In this document: positions 32,626 through 45,329 of the stretch, in pieces
Numbering within the stretch: the stretch's first letter is position 1
Layout: each line of letters starts with the position of its first letter
From: Girardinichthys multiradiatus
Taxonomy: Eukaryota; Chordata; Actinopteri; Cyprinodontiformes; Goodeidae
Direction of reading: 5' to 3'
NCBI RefSeq assembly: GCF_021462225.1
Contig: NC_061804.1
Span: forward strand, 38,391,975-38,455,974
Length of the DNA stretch: 64,000 nt
The notes under the pieces: model-generated
What the model was told of the DNA's origin: nothing
Seen by the model: only the letters and a program-made list of their open reading frames with translations
Database searches by the model: none
Translations under genes and position numbers: made by a program

Positions 32626-34990
32626 AGATCCTGATTTATTAATCCATTCTCTGTACCATTTCTATCTAAAAGTCTGATTTTGCCACCATGAAAAGGATAC
32701 CTTAAACCAAACATGTCATTAATATGTCTGCAAACAGTCATTAAACAACAGACATCATGAAATATGCTGAAGTCTTTGGCTATATTGATTTGTATATGCT
32801 TTAGATACACACCCTGGATCTCAGCCAGTAAAAACAGCGGTCTCCTGGTTGGATTTACAGGAGAAAGATTTTGAAAATGGTTTGTTTTCTGAGTTCTATT
32901 CATTTTAGGAACAATAATTAAAATACATTGGTCCCACTAACAGAGAGTTTTTCTTGTGGTCACAGAAGAGAAAAAGTGTGACCCTCTGGAGTATCATTTT
33001 GGAGTTTCTGTATTTGACCTAGTTGCCTCAGCCCTTAGTAGATTGCTTTAAAGACCTCAGTGATACAGTGGTGCTAAAATCAATCTGGTCCCCTAAGCTG
33101 TGTGGGCTGTGGGCATTTCCAGTCCCTTTATTCAGGAAGGAAGCAACCAGATGAGAAAACCTACTGATCATTTTTGCAATTCTGTGTACTGTTGTGGACA
33201 AATTAAAAAATAAAAGTAAACACATCTGGGTCCTGCAATTTAGTTAACTGACAGATTCTTACAAATTCTTGCGCTAATCTCCCTGCCTGGTTTATTTCTG
33301 TACCTTTTTTTTGCATGCAGGCAATCTGACATGGTTAAGTGGAATTTATTTTTTTATAGTTTTTAATTAAACCAGAACATGAAAGCAGACTGTAGATATA
33401 ATGTCATCAGCCGGCAAATCCTACAGCTAACTGAGACAGAAAATAAAGAAAAGTGTCTTTATACAGCCTTGTAGATTATCTTTACTGGAATGCACCCACA
33501 GCCTTAATTTAACAGCTGTGGCATTAAAACCTGCTCAGATGTAACCGGGAACCCCAGTGTGGCCAGACTTATATTCACTCATTAGAAAAAGATGTAAAAT
33601 CATGCAAATTGACCAATATTACCCTTTTGGAGAGAGGTGGGTTAAGGTTAGAGCTTCCTTTTAAAATGCCTTTAAATGTGCAAGGCAGCTACCCGGAGGG
33701 AAAATTGATTAATGGGAGCAAAAGCTGGAACACCAGCATATTACATCTTGTGGAGCTCTGGGGAAAGTATACTGTGTGTGTGTGTGTGTGTGCGTGTGCA
33801 TGTGCGTCCGTGCGTGCGTGTACCTGGAACATCCCCACCCCCACCAAACGGTCAGCAGAGCAGAGACTCAAACCTGCAGAAACCTTCAGGCTGATAGGTG
33901 ATGGTTTTAATCCCTAAAACATAAATCAATCTTATGTCTGTCAGTGAAACCTTATGGAACTTTATGAGCTTTCACCTGATGACAGACGAAAGCTCATAAT
34001 GCTACCACAAGCCTCTGTGATTCTTAGATTTCTTTTTTTTGTCAGAACCTCCTTTTTTTTTAATTATATAAATTAAATTATATTTAATTTAAACAAGTAC
34101 AACAGAGGCTTTACAAACTGTAACTAAGTAAAAATACGTTATGTAACATTTAGATAAATTTTTAGTGTTTCAATATGCAGGATTTGTCTGCTGTTAGGTG
34201 CAGTAGTTGACAGGTATTACAGCAGAAGACTGCCTTGTTCACTGATGGCAGAAAAATGATAAGTCAGACGAGATGTAGACGAAGAAAAGACACTGACCCA
34301 GAAAAATCTGAGAGTCCGCAGGGAAAAAGAAACCAACACAACATAGAAAGACAGACGGTGAAAGAACAAAACACAGAGCAAAAGCAAAAAGAAAACACAC
34401 TAGTCCAATTAATGGTAAGAATAACTCCCAGAACACTAACACACAAGAGGAAATCCTAACCTCCTTTGTTTTGAGGGCTGTAAGTTGGTGGAAAGATGCA
34501 TTTGGAGATCATGATCATGTGTTTGCCTTGTGTTTTAGTGGTTTAATGGTTTAAGCTCAGTAGGTCATGGCAAAAAATATGTAAGTTGATTGTCCTTTAA
34601 ATTTTTAACTTTTGACTGTTAATATTTACCTTTGAGCACATGATCCTTTGAAAGGTCTCTGCACACTCTGGACTTTAGACACATTATTGATCTGCATGAA
34701 AATATTAATAAAAAACAAAATCTATACCATTAAATAATACTTAAATACTGTGGATTGAAGAAACCAAAGAAGGTAATTTCTTAAGCAGTTGCTTTGAAAA
34801 TATGGAAGGAACAACGTTAATATGGAAGGAACAACGTTACAGTTGCCCTAAACGTTTGCAAATTAGGTTTTTGTAGAAAAATACACTAACAGACATTGGA
34901 TAATTGATTGCAAGTTATATTTCAAGGATTTTATCCAAATTCAACACTAAATCCCACTTTTAATTATTAGTGCATTCTTATAATCATTCA
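32626..34990. other. No recognisable gene; GT microsatellite and 20-bp tandem
   Basis: No coding motif seen. Contains a (GT)n-type microsatellite at about 33772-33821 and an exact 20-bp tandem duplication (aatatggaaggaacaacgtt) at 34799-34838. The frames around 33609-33917 and 34235-34459 are not supported by any motif. Confidence 0.45.
33772..33821. repeat. (GT)n microsatellite, imperfect
   Basis: About 25 bases of pure GT followed by GC-interrupted GT/GCGT units. Confidence 0.9.
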
Positions 34991-34994
34991 ACTC

Positions 34995-35800
34995 ACTGTC
35001 ATCATATGTGCGCGAAATAGGACAATTCAAATAGCTGTACATTTGATGATAACATTTTAATACCTGTTAGAAAAATGGCTAAGTCAAGGAAATTGTCTAA
35101 GAAATTCAGCGAAGAGATCATTACCTTGTACAAACAATATAGCAAAGACTGAATGATGTTTGAGAAACAGTTTGCAAGTTTATAGCTAATGGAACACCGA
35201 TTTCCTCATAACTGTATAAATATAGCAAAGAAGTTTTGGGAGTTTCTTTCTTTATGGAGCAATGAATAAAAACAAGCATTTTCAGACCTAAATAAGAAAA
35301 AACCTGAGCTGCTTTACTTCCTCTGGAAACCTGCAGTGTGTGCAGGGCAAGAGGGCTGTAAACCAGAATCAGGAAATCCTAGAAAAATATGCCATGTTAT
35401 CTGTGCGGCAGCTAAAAACTGGTAATCCTTGGACCGTCAAACTGGACAGTATTTTTAAAAGTCCTCCAAGGCCTGGTTTCCAAAGTCCTGGATGATATTA
35501 GAGTAGCCACTATGGTCGCCTGACTTGGACTCTAATAGAACTCTCAGGTGGGAACTGAAAAAGGCAATTGCAGGACATAAACACAAATATATTAATGAAA
35601 TATATTAATCAGGATCTCTGCCAGAAGCTGGTTGTTTGGCTATTACATATATTTGTAGAAAGGCATGACAGCACAACATGGTCCTCTACTTGGTACCAAA
35701 GACGCTTTTCATGAAAAATCTACTTGCAGACTGCAGTAGTCATTAAAAGAGGCATTTTGTGTTTAAATCAAAGAAAACACTTGTAATATTAGTTGTGCTG
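34995..35800 (+). mobile_element. Tc1/mariner relic, family D
   Basis: At 35074 the plus strand encodes a transposase-like start (MAKSRKLSKKFSEEIITLYK) that stops after about 26 codons. About 35490-35545 keeps a nucleotide trace of the SPDL.SN...E region. Multiple stops. Copy 2 of family C inserted directly at its 3' side. Confidence 0.65.
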
Positions 35801-35810
35801 AGCTATTATA

Positions 35811-37151
35811 CAGGTCCTTCTCAAAATATTAGCATATTGTGATAAAGTTAATTATTTTCCATAATGTAATGATGAAAATTTAACATTCATATATTTTAGA
35901 TTCATTGCACACTAACTGAAATATTTCAGGTCTTTTATTGTCTTAATACAGATGATTGTGGCATACAGCTCATGAAAACCCAAAATTCCTATCTCACAAA
36001 ATTAGCATATCATTAAAAGGGTCTCTAAACGAGCTATGAACCTAATCATCTGAATCAACGAGTTAACTCTAAACACATGCAAAAGATTCCTGAGGCCTTT
36101 AAAACTCCCAGCCTGGTTCATCACTCAAAACCCCAATCATGGGTAAGACTGCCGACCTGACTGCTGTCCAGAAGGCCACTATTGACACCCTCAAGCAAGA
36201 GGGTAAGACACAGAAAGAAATTTCTGAACAAATAGGCTGTTCCCAGAGTGCTGTATCAAGGCACCTCAGTGGGAAGTCTGTGGGAAAGACAAAATGTGGC
36301 AGAAAACGTTGCACAACGAGAAGAGGTGACCGGACCCTGAGGAAGATTGTGGAGAAGGAGATTCCAGACCTTGGGGGACCTGCGGAAGCAGTGGACTGAG
36401 TCTGGAGTAGAACCATCCAGAGCCACCGTGCACAGGCGTGTGCAGGAAATGGGCTACAGGTGCCGCATTCCCCAGGTCAAGCCACTTTTGAACTAGAAAC
36501 AGCGGCAGAAGCGCCTGACCTGGGCTACAGAGAAGCAGCACTGGACTGTTGCTCAGTGGTCCAAAGTCATTTTTCAGCACGACCTGGCACCTGCTCACAG
36601 TGCCAAAACCACTGGTAAATGGTTTACTGACCATGGTATCACTGTGCTCAATTGGCCTGCCAACTCTCCTGACCTGAACCCCATAGAAAATCTGTGGGAT
36701 ATTGTGAAGAGAACATTGAGAGACTCAAGACCCAACACTCTGGATGAGCTAAAGGCCGCTATCGACGCATCCTGGGCCTCCATAAGACCTCAGCAGTGCC
36801 ACAGGCTGATTGCCTCCATGCCACGCCGCATTGAAGCAGTCATTTCTGCAAAAGGATTCCTGACCAAGTATTGAGTGCGTAACTATACATGATTATTTGA
36901 AGTTTGATGTTTTTTGTATTAAAAACACTTTTCTTTTATTGGTCGGATGAAATATGCTAATTTTGTGAGATAGGAATTTTGGGTTTTCATGAGCTGTATG
37001 CCAAAATCATCCATATTAAGACAATAAAAGACCTGAAATATTTCAGTTAGTGTGCAATGAATCTAAAATATATGAATGTTAAATTTTCATCATGACTTTA
37101 TGGAAAATAATGAACTTTATCACAATATGCTAATATTTTGAGAAGGACCTG
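35811..37151 (+). mobile_element. Tc1 family C copy 2, internally deleted, both ITRs
   Basis: A 1,341-bp element with TA duplications (35809-35810 and 37152-37153) and 200-bp terminal inverted repeats (35811-36010 and 36952-37151). It keeps more of the transposase gene than copy 1 but has its own internal deletion at about 36568, where ccaaagt joins catttttcagcac. Closely similar to copy 1 outside the deletions, so both derive from a recently active family. Confidence 0.93.
36139..36874 (+). pseudogene. Tc1 family C transposase, deleted and frameshifted
   Basis: Starts with the same MGKTADLTAVQK N-terminus as copy 1. Relative to copy 1 a small net base loss near 36357 (gaaggagattcc) shifts the frame after about residue 73, and a TAG (gaactagaaac, near 36491) adds a stop. 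The deletion at about 36568 removes the first catalytic Asp region. The second Asp block (FQHDLAPAHS, near 36573-36602) and the Glu block (SPDLNPIENLW, near 36666-36698) remain, and the frame from 36644 to the TGA at 36872-36874 is the intact C-terminus. It cannot encode active enzyme. Confidence 0.88.
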
Positions 37152-37153
37152 TA

Positions 37154-39310
37154 TTGTGCGTGATAAGTTTGTTTGTTACAAACTCATGCTAGCTTGTAGA
37201 TTTTGCTGATAAACCCAATTTGCAGTGGGGTTACATTCATTTGGAGTGCAAGTGTAAATGAACATGTTACAGTGAGCAAGGATTAACAGGCTGGGTTTAT
37301 TTTGTGATAAAATAATAACAATGCTAACCACAGATGTTATCACCACCATTGATAATGTTATTTAAAATGATTCAGATTAGCTTTAAAACGCATAAAGATG
37401 TAAAACAAGAGGCTTAGATGGAGAGAAGGATGGAGGTGAGTACATCACAGCTCAAATATTGCTAAATAATATTGGAGCAGGCACCTCATACTGTCTGGGT
37501 GAGTGGCATGTTGTGGGGGTGGGAGATGTTTGGCGAGTCTTCATCCCTGCTGCATTCTTCTCCTTTGTTCGCCTTTAGCCCACTCCAGGCTCAACAGGCT
37601 TAGTCAAGGCGACAACGCACAAGCACCGTCTGTCTTCTTTGGCTCCCACTGAATCCGATACCAGCTTTGACTGTTTTGTGAATGAGTTTTGCAAATGTAA
37701 AAACCTTTTTCAAAATATGTAACAATTGTTACAAATAAAAAATATCCCACGTATGTACCAGAGGATTACAGCATTATCTGCAGCACTGATTAAATAAGCA
37801 CAGGCTAACAAGCAGAACAAAGCTCTGTTCAAATAATTAATGTTTAATTGAATTAATTGGGTGATTTGTGTAGTTTCTAATGAGCTTCTTCGACGCTGAA
37901 AAATGGCCTAATTTACAAGCAGAATGCATGCATTTTGCTGCTTTGTGTAGGGATACAATTTTATTTGTGTGAGAACAAGTCATTATTGTTGCAGCAACAT
38001 ACTCCACACCAGCGCTGGCTCCCTGTGGTAATGTACTGATTGACTCAAACAAGGCTTGTCCTGTGTTTAAACTTTGATGCTTACACAGGAGGATGTCAAT
38101 CATTTCAAATTGTAAAAAATGTGACTGAGAGTGAGATATAACTCACAGAGAAAATAAAACAAATACAAAATACATGACAGGGAAGCCTTGTCTAAAGGAT
38201 TACATTGTATACCCAGCTATTTCCATCAAAAAGAAAAATCTTATTCAGCCCGCTTCAATTGCATAATAAGGCAAACAGACTACAGGCTACATATTTACAT
38301 AAACAGGGGTCATAAAACCAACCCTCCTGTGTCATTTATACCCACAGCAAAGTGCTCTCAAGGAAATAAATGTATTTGACCTCATTTTGTATGCATTATG
38401 AGGCTGCTGCTGCCATCATTTCTATTAGACCCTTTTCTGGCCCATTAAACATCATTACATATTGATCCTGTTCTTCTGGATGATAACATACCATTCATTT
38501 CCATCTGTTTTTCTTTTATGTTTTGTTTTTAGTCTTTTATGCTTGCATTGCTCATATGGTGTCAGTAATTACCAGAGATGTATGCCTTTGTTTTGTTTTA
38601 TCTTTTAGATGACATGATGATTCCCGCTGTCAGGTTATCCCCTACATGTGCAACAACTTTATTTTGGACCTGTTTTGACAAGGCAGCGAACAAGTACAGA
38701 GTATTCAGAGTCTATGTCAAGTTGTGCTGCATGGAGTCTGTCTCAGCTTCATCTGCAAGTTGAACCTGCAAGATTATAATATTATAACATGAATCAGACT
38801 CTAAATATTTTCTAAATAAGAAACTTCAGTTTTTGCTACTCAGTGGGAAATTTGTTTGTTGGTGCTATCACACAGCCATAACTAAATATAACATTTACAT
38901 TGCTAAGAGATAAAGAAGTTGCTGACATCAACCAATTTTAAGGAATGGTGAGCTTAACAGCTGCTTTGTAACACCTAACACATCTGTTTTAAAATAAAGG
39001 TAATACAAACACAGCAGTGACTGACTGACTGCGTTTGTTCAAATAAGACAAAGAGAAAAAAAAGAAACCATAAAAACCCAACAAGTCAATTTGTCAGAGA
39101 AACAAATTCTTCAGACATGAACTCCCCACATAAATTAGCTTTTCTTCGTCCAATGTAATGTTTATCTGGTGCTCATTTCATTTTTACTGTCCACTATAGC
39201 CAATTACTTATAACTAGTAATATACTGTCATTTCATATACAGTTAAAAACAAATATTAACATACACTTAACAAAATAATACATTATTCATACTAAACAAA
39301 AGCTCTTAAA
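37154..39310. other. No recognisable gene
   Basis: No repeat family identified. A pyrimidine tract and AG near 38607 precede a short open stretch (38608-38763), but nothing indicates conservation. Possibly intron. Confidence 0.4.
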
Positions 39311-39312
39311 TA

Positions 39313-39480
39313 CACTACCAGTCTGGTAGTGTTTGGACACACCTTCTCATTCGATGGTTTGTCTTTATTTTTCTTCCTACCTCTGGGAATGCCTTCAAGA
39401 CTGTTGGAGAACCATTTGAGGTGACTACTTCATGAAGCTCAAAGAAAGAATGTCAAAGGGTGCACATTAAAGGGAAAAAA
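39313..39480 (+). mobile_element. Tc1/mariner deletion derivative
   Basis: The left terminus (actaccagtctggtagtgtt, then ggacacaccttctcattc) is typical of a fish Tc1 end. It is joined directly to sequence for the transposase C-terminus (gggaatgccttcaagactgt, then gaggtgactacttcatgaag). Almost all of the element is deleted. Confidence 0.7.
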
Positions 39481-39482
39481 AA

Positions 39483-39498
39483 GGGGGGGGGGGGGGGG
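39483..39498. repeat. Poly-G tract (16 G)
   Basis: Homopolymer run, likely length-variable and able to form G-quadruplex-like structure. Confidence 0.9.
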
Positions 39499-39559
39499 TT
39501 GAATAAAAAAGATGGGTTTTTTTTGCATATCATTGTATTCTGTTTTTATTTACGCTCTA

Positions 39560-41690
39560 CACAACGATGCAGCATTGGGGTGTAGCTTTGTTTTCACCCA
39601 CCAGGCACAATACTTCTCCACACAGAACCATCCACAGCAAGACACAGTTCTGTGGGCCCCCTAGGTAAAACTACCAAGTTCAAGCTTCCATCCAAACTCG
39701 TCTTCATCCTGGACAAAAGTGTTGGTCTGTGGCCAGAGAAGAGCATCTACTGTTGGGCTCCTTCCTCCTCCACCTAGTCTAATTGTTTCAAACTACTCCA
39801 TGCTCTCTTGACCTCTTCCAGCTCTCCAGTTCCCAAGACTCACAGTTCTGTACATGTTGTCCTGAGTCAAGCTAGGCTCTAATTCCATCCACGTTTCCTA
39901 CCAAACACTCTGCTGGTAGGGGAATCCATTATCAGAACGCCTGATATGTTTATGTCATTACGAGATGGTTTTCAGGAGCTACCATCTCTGTTATTCTTAA
40001 AATTCTTCCAAGTTTTCTCAACTTCGTCCCAAATTTTGTTAAAAGAAGGATCATTCATGTGGGAACAAATGATGTAATCATGTCTGCCATTATGCAGAAG
40101 CAATCTAACCATCTTTTTGACTTTCTCAGAAAAGTGCTGGCTTCAGTCAGCCTGTAAGTCCCTCATCTTTGGCTTTCTCAGGCTAGATTGTGTCTATCCA
40201 TACAATCAGGTCTCACAGTTTCTAACTGCTGACATCAGGTATGCAGTGCAGTCCTAATAACCCACCTTTCCTCTCTTCTTTGGCTGCTGTTCACACTAGC
40301 ACTCAGAATGCCAGCGCCCTCTATGAACATTATGTGCATGTCTTCCCTGAAAAACCATACATTTCCATCAGTCCGGTTCATTTGTTAACTGTGTTCACCA
40401 GTGTTCATCTTTAGGATAAAAATTGCTTAATTCCACATAGGAGAACACAGAACATTAAAATATGTTTATGAGCTAACATTCACTACTGGCTGTGAGGACC
40501 TCTGACAAGTCACATTCAGGGAGAATTTTGACCTTTTATTTTTTTACTGAAACAAGGCAACAGGACGAAAACGTAGTGCATTTTATTGAAATATGTTCTC
40601 AAACTTGTTTTGTTTTTACCATGCCATGCTTGTCAGGTCATGGTGCAGGGGTTTGAATGCTTGAATGATCCCAGAGGTTATGTTGTCTGGGGCTTATAGT
40701 GTCTCCCATGGCAAACAGGCCCATGGCAAACAGGCTCTGGGTAAAGGGTCAGGAAAAGAGCAGTTCAGAAGCCTTCATGAGGACCAGTAGAACAAGACAC
40801 ATGACGTCGCCTAGTACAGCAGAGCCAGAGCCCCGCCCTGAAGCCGGGACTGGGGTCCGGGCTTGTCGGCGAGCACCTGGTGGCTGACTTACTCCTGACT
40901 TTTTCCCTGCAATTGTAAAAAATGATGAGGTTCAAATTTTTTAAGATTTTAACTTGCTTATTGATGACATTGGCTGTGATAGAGCAGCAGATTTTGTATC
41001 GGTCAAGCTATTAACCTTAAACAACATATTAGGTCCACAACACCTAGGGCCTCTCATAAATGGGTCAAACACTGAATCTTGTTTTCTTTCTAGGACTAAA
41101 CATTTTGAAAAGATTGAAGTAAGTGACTACAGCTATGTTTTCTTCAAGGTTCAACCTAATGTTGATCTTGTTCCTCCCAAATTAAAGTCAGAAAGATGCA
41201 TTATTAATCAGTCAGCAGTTCATAGTTGTCTACAATATTTGAGTTTCTCTCAAATATTGTAGACATTAAATCAAACTTAAGGGCTGTGTCATTTTAGATC
41301 AATCAATTTCTCTTAAAGGTCCCATAAAACAACTTGTCTGAAACAGTTTTTATCATTTGAGAAATATTTCTTAAAAAACGTTGGTGTCCAAACAAGAACT
41401 TGAGATGGTTATTCATGCCTTTATTTCCTCTCTTCCAGGCTATCGTAACAGACTAAGATTCTTAACTGGAACAAACAGAAGTGCTCACATCACTCCTCTT
41501 TTAATGTCATTGCACTGCTTGATCGTTCATTCAAGAGTTCACTTTAAAGTCCTTTAAAATGACTAATTTTCAGGGCCCTGTCTGACATAGCTCTTTGCTA
41601 TTACTGAATTATTTGTCTTTTATTCATGTTTCAATTTATTTGTGTTTAATGTTTATACTCTTTGTAAATCACTTTGTGACTTTTATTTGT
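39560..41690 (+). mobile_element. L2-like LINE relic, plus strand, with ORF1 and ORF2 traces
   Basis: Three collinear traces. First, near 40048-40080, RIIHVGTNDVI, the GTND block of the SGNH-hydrolase-like ORF1 found in some L2/CR1 LINEs. Second, 40954-41262, an open frame resembling the end of an endonuclease domain (VSDYSYVFFKV resembles the SDH...F block). Third, 41410-41600, an EMVIHAFISS block and then LTGTNRSAHITPLLMSLHC and VHFKVL of the ORF2 C-terminus. The reverse-transcriptase core is deleted between the second and third. About 40690-40890 is GC-richer and may be another repeat or ORF1 sequence. Confidence 0.7.
41227..41265. repeat. Perfect 17-bp inverted repeat, 5-nt loop
   Basis: TGTCTACAATATTTGAG is followed by TTTCT and then its exact reverse complement CTCAAATATTGTAGACA. 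It lies at the end of the endonuclease trace, where the LINE's RT core is missing, so it may be the scar of a fold-back repair event. It is not a terminator in this eukaryotic context. Confidence 0.95.
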
Positions 41691-41869
41691 CAATAATTAT
41701 CAATACATTTTACGTACTTACTATTATTCATTTGCATTCCACTGTGTCTGATCACCATGTCTATCAAGCACTATTTGGGTGCTGTTTTAACTATTATGGG
41801 CTGGAGTATGAAGGTGTGTGCCTTAAGCTTTCATCCGCTTAATTTCTATACCTGCATATGCTTTCATGG

Positions 41870-41997
41870 TCATGGGGGCTGGTTGCTAGCTCCAGGTGGG
41901 GTCTAGAAAGATAGAAAGATCCCACCCTAGGATTCGAACTTCGGACGTTCTTGCTGCAAGGCAGATGTGCTAACAGCTGCACCACCATGCTGCCCCT
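41870..41997 (-). mobile_element. tRNA-derived SINE head
   Basis: On the minus strand it begins ggggcagcatggtggtgcag, continues ttagcacatctgccttgcag, and has a box-B-like gttcgaatcc near 41930-41941, as in pol III promoters of tRNA-derived SINEs. Downstream body and tail are missing or diverged. Confidence 0.7.
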
Positions 41998-43275
41998 GCT
42001 TCAGGCTTGACAACACCCAAATCTATGTTTGACACTTTTAATTATTTTGCAGGAAGACGGGAAGATGTTCTTGCTTTATTGTTATGCGACAGGTCCAACC
42101 AATAGACTTCTTGCCTGGTTGGCTGACAGCCCTTTATTACATGAACGTTGAAGAAGCCTCCAAAGCCTTTCACCCTTTCATTTACACGGTAGAAAAACAA
42201 AAACAATGACTGAGTAATACATTTGTTACTACTAATTTATAGGCACTCTAAGAATACCACAGATGACTACCCATTAGTGGCTAACAAAGCTAAAGTTAGC
42301 ATCTGCTTTGGAACCTCCTAGTGTTGCTAAACCAAAGTGCTATTTTACAGTGTTTAAGAAATCTAAGCCACAACTCTGTACTCTCCCATACTTGAACCAA
42401 CAGAGTTCAATTTTACTTCCATGCGATCCCCCTCAGCCTTTCTAATTCATCCTCTGCATGATTTGCTGGCTATGAAACCCTGCACACTGATTTCTTTATG
42501 CATTAAAGAGACATAGAACACAGAAACACCTCCTCAGTGGCAATTCTCTCAGTTAGACGGGTTTGGTCTCCATCTGAGGTCACTTGGCTCCTGTCGGTGG
42601 GCATTATTTATGATGCTAATGGAACCTGGACCTACTAAGAGCGGTGGTAAATAACTGATGAATGTCTTGCACTGAGCTCGTGATCCATCACAGAGATGTG
42701 CTGCTCCTGCAGAAGCCTACAGGAAGCCTGAGCTTCTTCTTCACTGATTAATGTTTCGAATGACGCTCCCATGAGATTGTCTCTTTTCATTGTCATTCTT
42801 CCTGTTATTGCTGCTGCTGGTTTTCTCTGATTAGATTTAGTGCAGAGTCAGAGTGAGAAATATCTGACTTTCTTAAAACCAGTTGCATCATAAAGCATAT
42901 GAAACATACAGCAATATTATCATTTAAACTTGCTTATTTTCCTCTGAGAAAAGTTTACTTGTGTGCTAATTGCAACAGATAATTCTATTGTTTACATGCT
43001 GATTGGATCCATTTTTTACTTTGAGACAGAGCATTTAAACAGACAGTGGGGATTTTTGCAATTACATTTATCTACGAATGCTTCTGTCTTTGAACACTGA
43101 AACTCAATTTTGGTCAGCAGGGAGATGTTCAGCTCCTGCTACATCTGCTGAATATAAACTGTGTGCTAGGCATTTTTATTGCAGCCAAGCTGTGTTTATT
43201 TTCAGGGAAAGAAGTTTCACCCTGCAGAATGACTGTCTAATAAAAGGTGATTCAAATATGTGCAAATATACACTG

Positions 43276-43309
<34 letters not shown>

Positions 43310-44290
43310 GTCTGTCCTCGTCTATCAGTCTGTGCAAATTACATTTTTCACGCAACAGAGTCAACAGAGACTGCAGAAAGCTCAGCATGGCAGGATTTCT
43401 TAGCATTATTCTAGACTGCAAATCCATTTTTATGTTTATTGGGCTATATATTTTTTCATACCCAAATTTTATTAAGCATCTTGAAGTTGCTTGTGGTCAT
43501 AGAGGCCCTGATTGTCACAAAACATTGCGATATTAAGCTTAGTCATCAGTCTGATGCTGGAACTTTCTTTTTCCCTCTTGGTTTAGCTGCCAGACCATAT
43601 TTAACATAGTAATTAAAGCAAATTAACAAGCATTGTCCCGGTACCATCAAAAGTTACAGTCAAGAGTTTACAAGCACTCAGCATATTCACACATTTCATG
43701 TTAAGTTTGCACTTTAAGAAGAAGAATTGTTGCCTTGCTGCAAGAAGCTCCTAGCTTGGAATTCTCTGGCTTCCTTGTACATCAGATAATGTGCATGTTA
43801 TGTTAATTGGTCTCTCTAAATTGCCATTAGGAGTGTGTTTTAGAATGTCTTTTAATGTTGCATGACCAAAGCCTATTGACCTCTTAATAGTAATTATGAT
43901 TGAGTGCTGCTGGTAGTTTCTCTTTGTAAGCACAAAAACAAAAAATTGTTAGAGCAAATATTGGATTCCCAAAGCCCCAAAACAATGTGAAGGTTTAAGG
44001 AACTAAGTTAAGCTGTAAGAACTAAAATGACCAATTTAAAGCTTAATAACTAATGTTAAAAGATTGTGAGAGCTGAAAAGAACATAAAAAGAAGAAAAAT
44101 AAAAAGCTATTCTGCCAAGGGCCAAGCTGACACTGCAGCTCTATTGCTTGCTCAGCCTGCTTTGACTTCTGTCAACCTTTGTGCTTGTACATGAATGTAG
44201 CATCTATGTGGATCAGTGTTTTGCATAATTAGATGGGAGCAATTAACTAGTTAGACTAGTGTTAGAACATCCTTCTCCTCACTTCGACAG
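41998..44290. other. No recognisable gene; CT microsatellite
   Basis: No repeat family identified apart from a (TC)n tract at 43274-43311. The 152-codon plus frame at 43078-43536 runs through that tract and has no motif. Confidence 0.4.
43274..43311. repeat. (TC)n microsatellite
   Basis: CT-rich repeat with one TTTC interruption. Confidence 0.9.
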
Positions 44291-44491
44291 TTCCGGTTAT
44301 CCGAGCAGCTCTGTTCCAGTTCCCAGCGGCACACTGTGGTCTCTGTAGTAAGCCTTCATGAAACAACCGACACCCTCCTCCAGCCCCACTGTGCACCTCT
44401 CCCCCATCGCTGTCATCTCCAATAGCTCTCCTCCTCATCGTGATGGAGTGTCGGGCTCTGCCCTCGTTGCCCTCCCCTCATGTATGCAGAC
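44291..44491 (+). other. Candidate host exon (201 bp)
   Basis: A pyrimidine-rich acceptor (ccttctcctcacttcgacag) precedes 44291 and a good donor, ACTG|GTGAGC, follows 44491. Within it an ATG at 44358 opens a frame (MKQPTPSSSPTVHLSPIAVI...) that is open through the donor and rich in Ser/Pro. The segment is GC-richer than its surroundings and not recognisably repetitive. The frame upstream of the ATG has stops, so it would be a first coding exon joined to an upstream UTR exon. I do not recognise the protein; a chance arrangement is possible. Confidence 0.3.
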
Positions 44492-45320
44492 TGGTGAGCT
44501 AGCAGAGTGGAGAAAACAGGCACAGCTGGTGCGAGACATGCAGCAACACTTTGTGCACCCTCTCTGGATGATGTGTTACAGGGCTGCATGGCATAAAAAA
44601 GTAAACCACTTCTAAATTAATTAGCTGCAGTCAGCATGGTAATTAGTTTGGAAGTGCCAGGGATTTTCTTTGTGTGAGATGAATAGGGGAGGAAGGGAAA
44701 GTTTCAATTAGTGAAGTTATAGATGAAGTAAAAAGCGAAGTAGTTGACGAATGCCTCTGCTAATTCTCTATGGCGACAACTTCTGGTATATTTGTCATTC
44801 AAAATCAGCCGTATTCTCTTATCCTGCTTTTTGTATGGTTGCAAAATGAGCTCACTGAAGTTATCTCAGCTTTGAACTTCTCTGTTGGCAATCAGGTGAA
44901 TTCTTTTTATTTGCTTACCTATGCTAATATTGTTTCCAAAGATACAACAACCTTGAGGTTGACATTAATTAAAACACGTGCAAAGAAAATAAAACAGCCT
45001 CTCTCCTATAGATTAATGAATTCCTGAGGAAATGAGACATGAAGGAGAAAAAAACAACCATTTGTTACTGTTTCTTTGTTCTTGGAGGGTTAAGATGATA
45101 ATAATGTAAGCACATGATATGTAAATGAACATCTCTGATGCTGAGATTGAAAATATGTGAACAAGAAGCTTTTAAAGTAATCCTTTGCTGAGAATAAAAG
45201 GAAAAATTATCACAATCAGAATGCTTTCCCTGGACATTCATGAATATATACATCCTACTTGATGCACCTTAATACAAATGCTTCTCACACTTTTCAGATT
45301 TTGTGAAAAATTTGCAAGTC
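44492..45320. other. No recognisable feature
   Basis: AT-rich; the 85-codon frame at 44770-45027 shows no motif. Confidence 0.4.
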
Positions 45321-45329
45321 ATGAGCAGT

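Noticed and set aside
41227..41265. Hairpin as a transcription terminator
   Set aside because: Stem-loop terminators of that type are bacterial; the surroundings are clearly vertebrate.
43078..43536. 152-codon plus frame
   Set aside because: Passes through a (TC)n tract coding for Leu/Ser and has no conserved motif or splice context.
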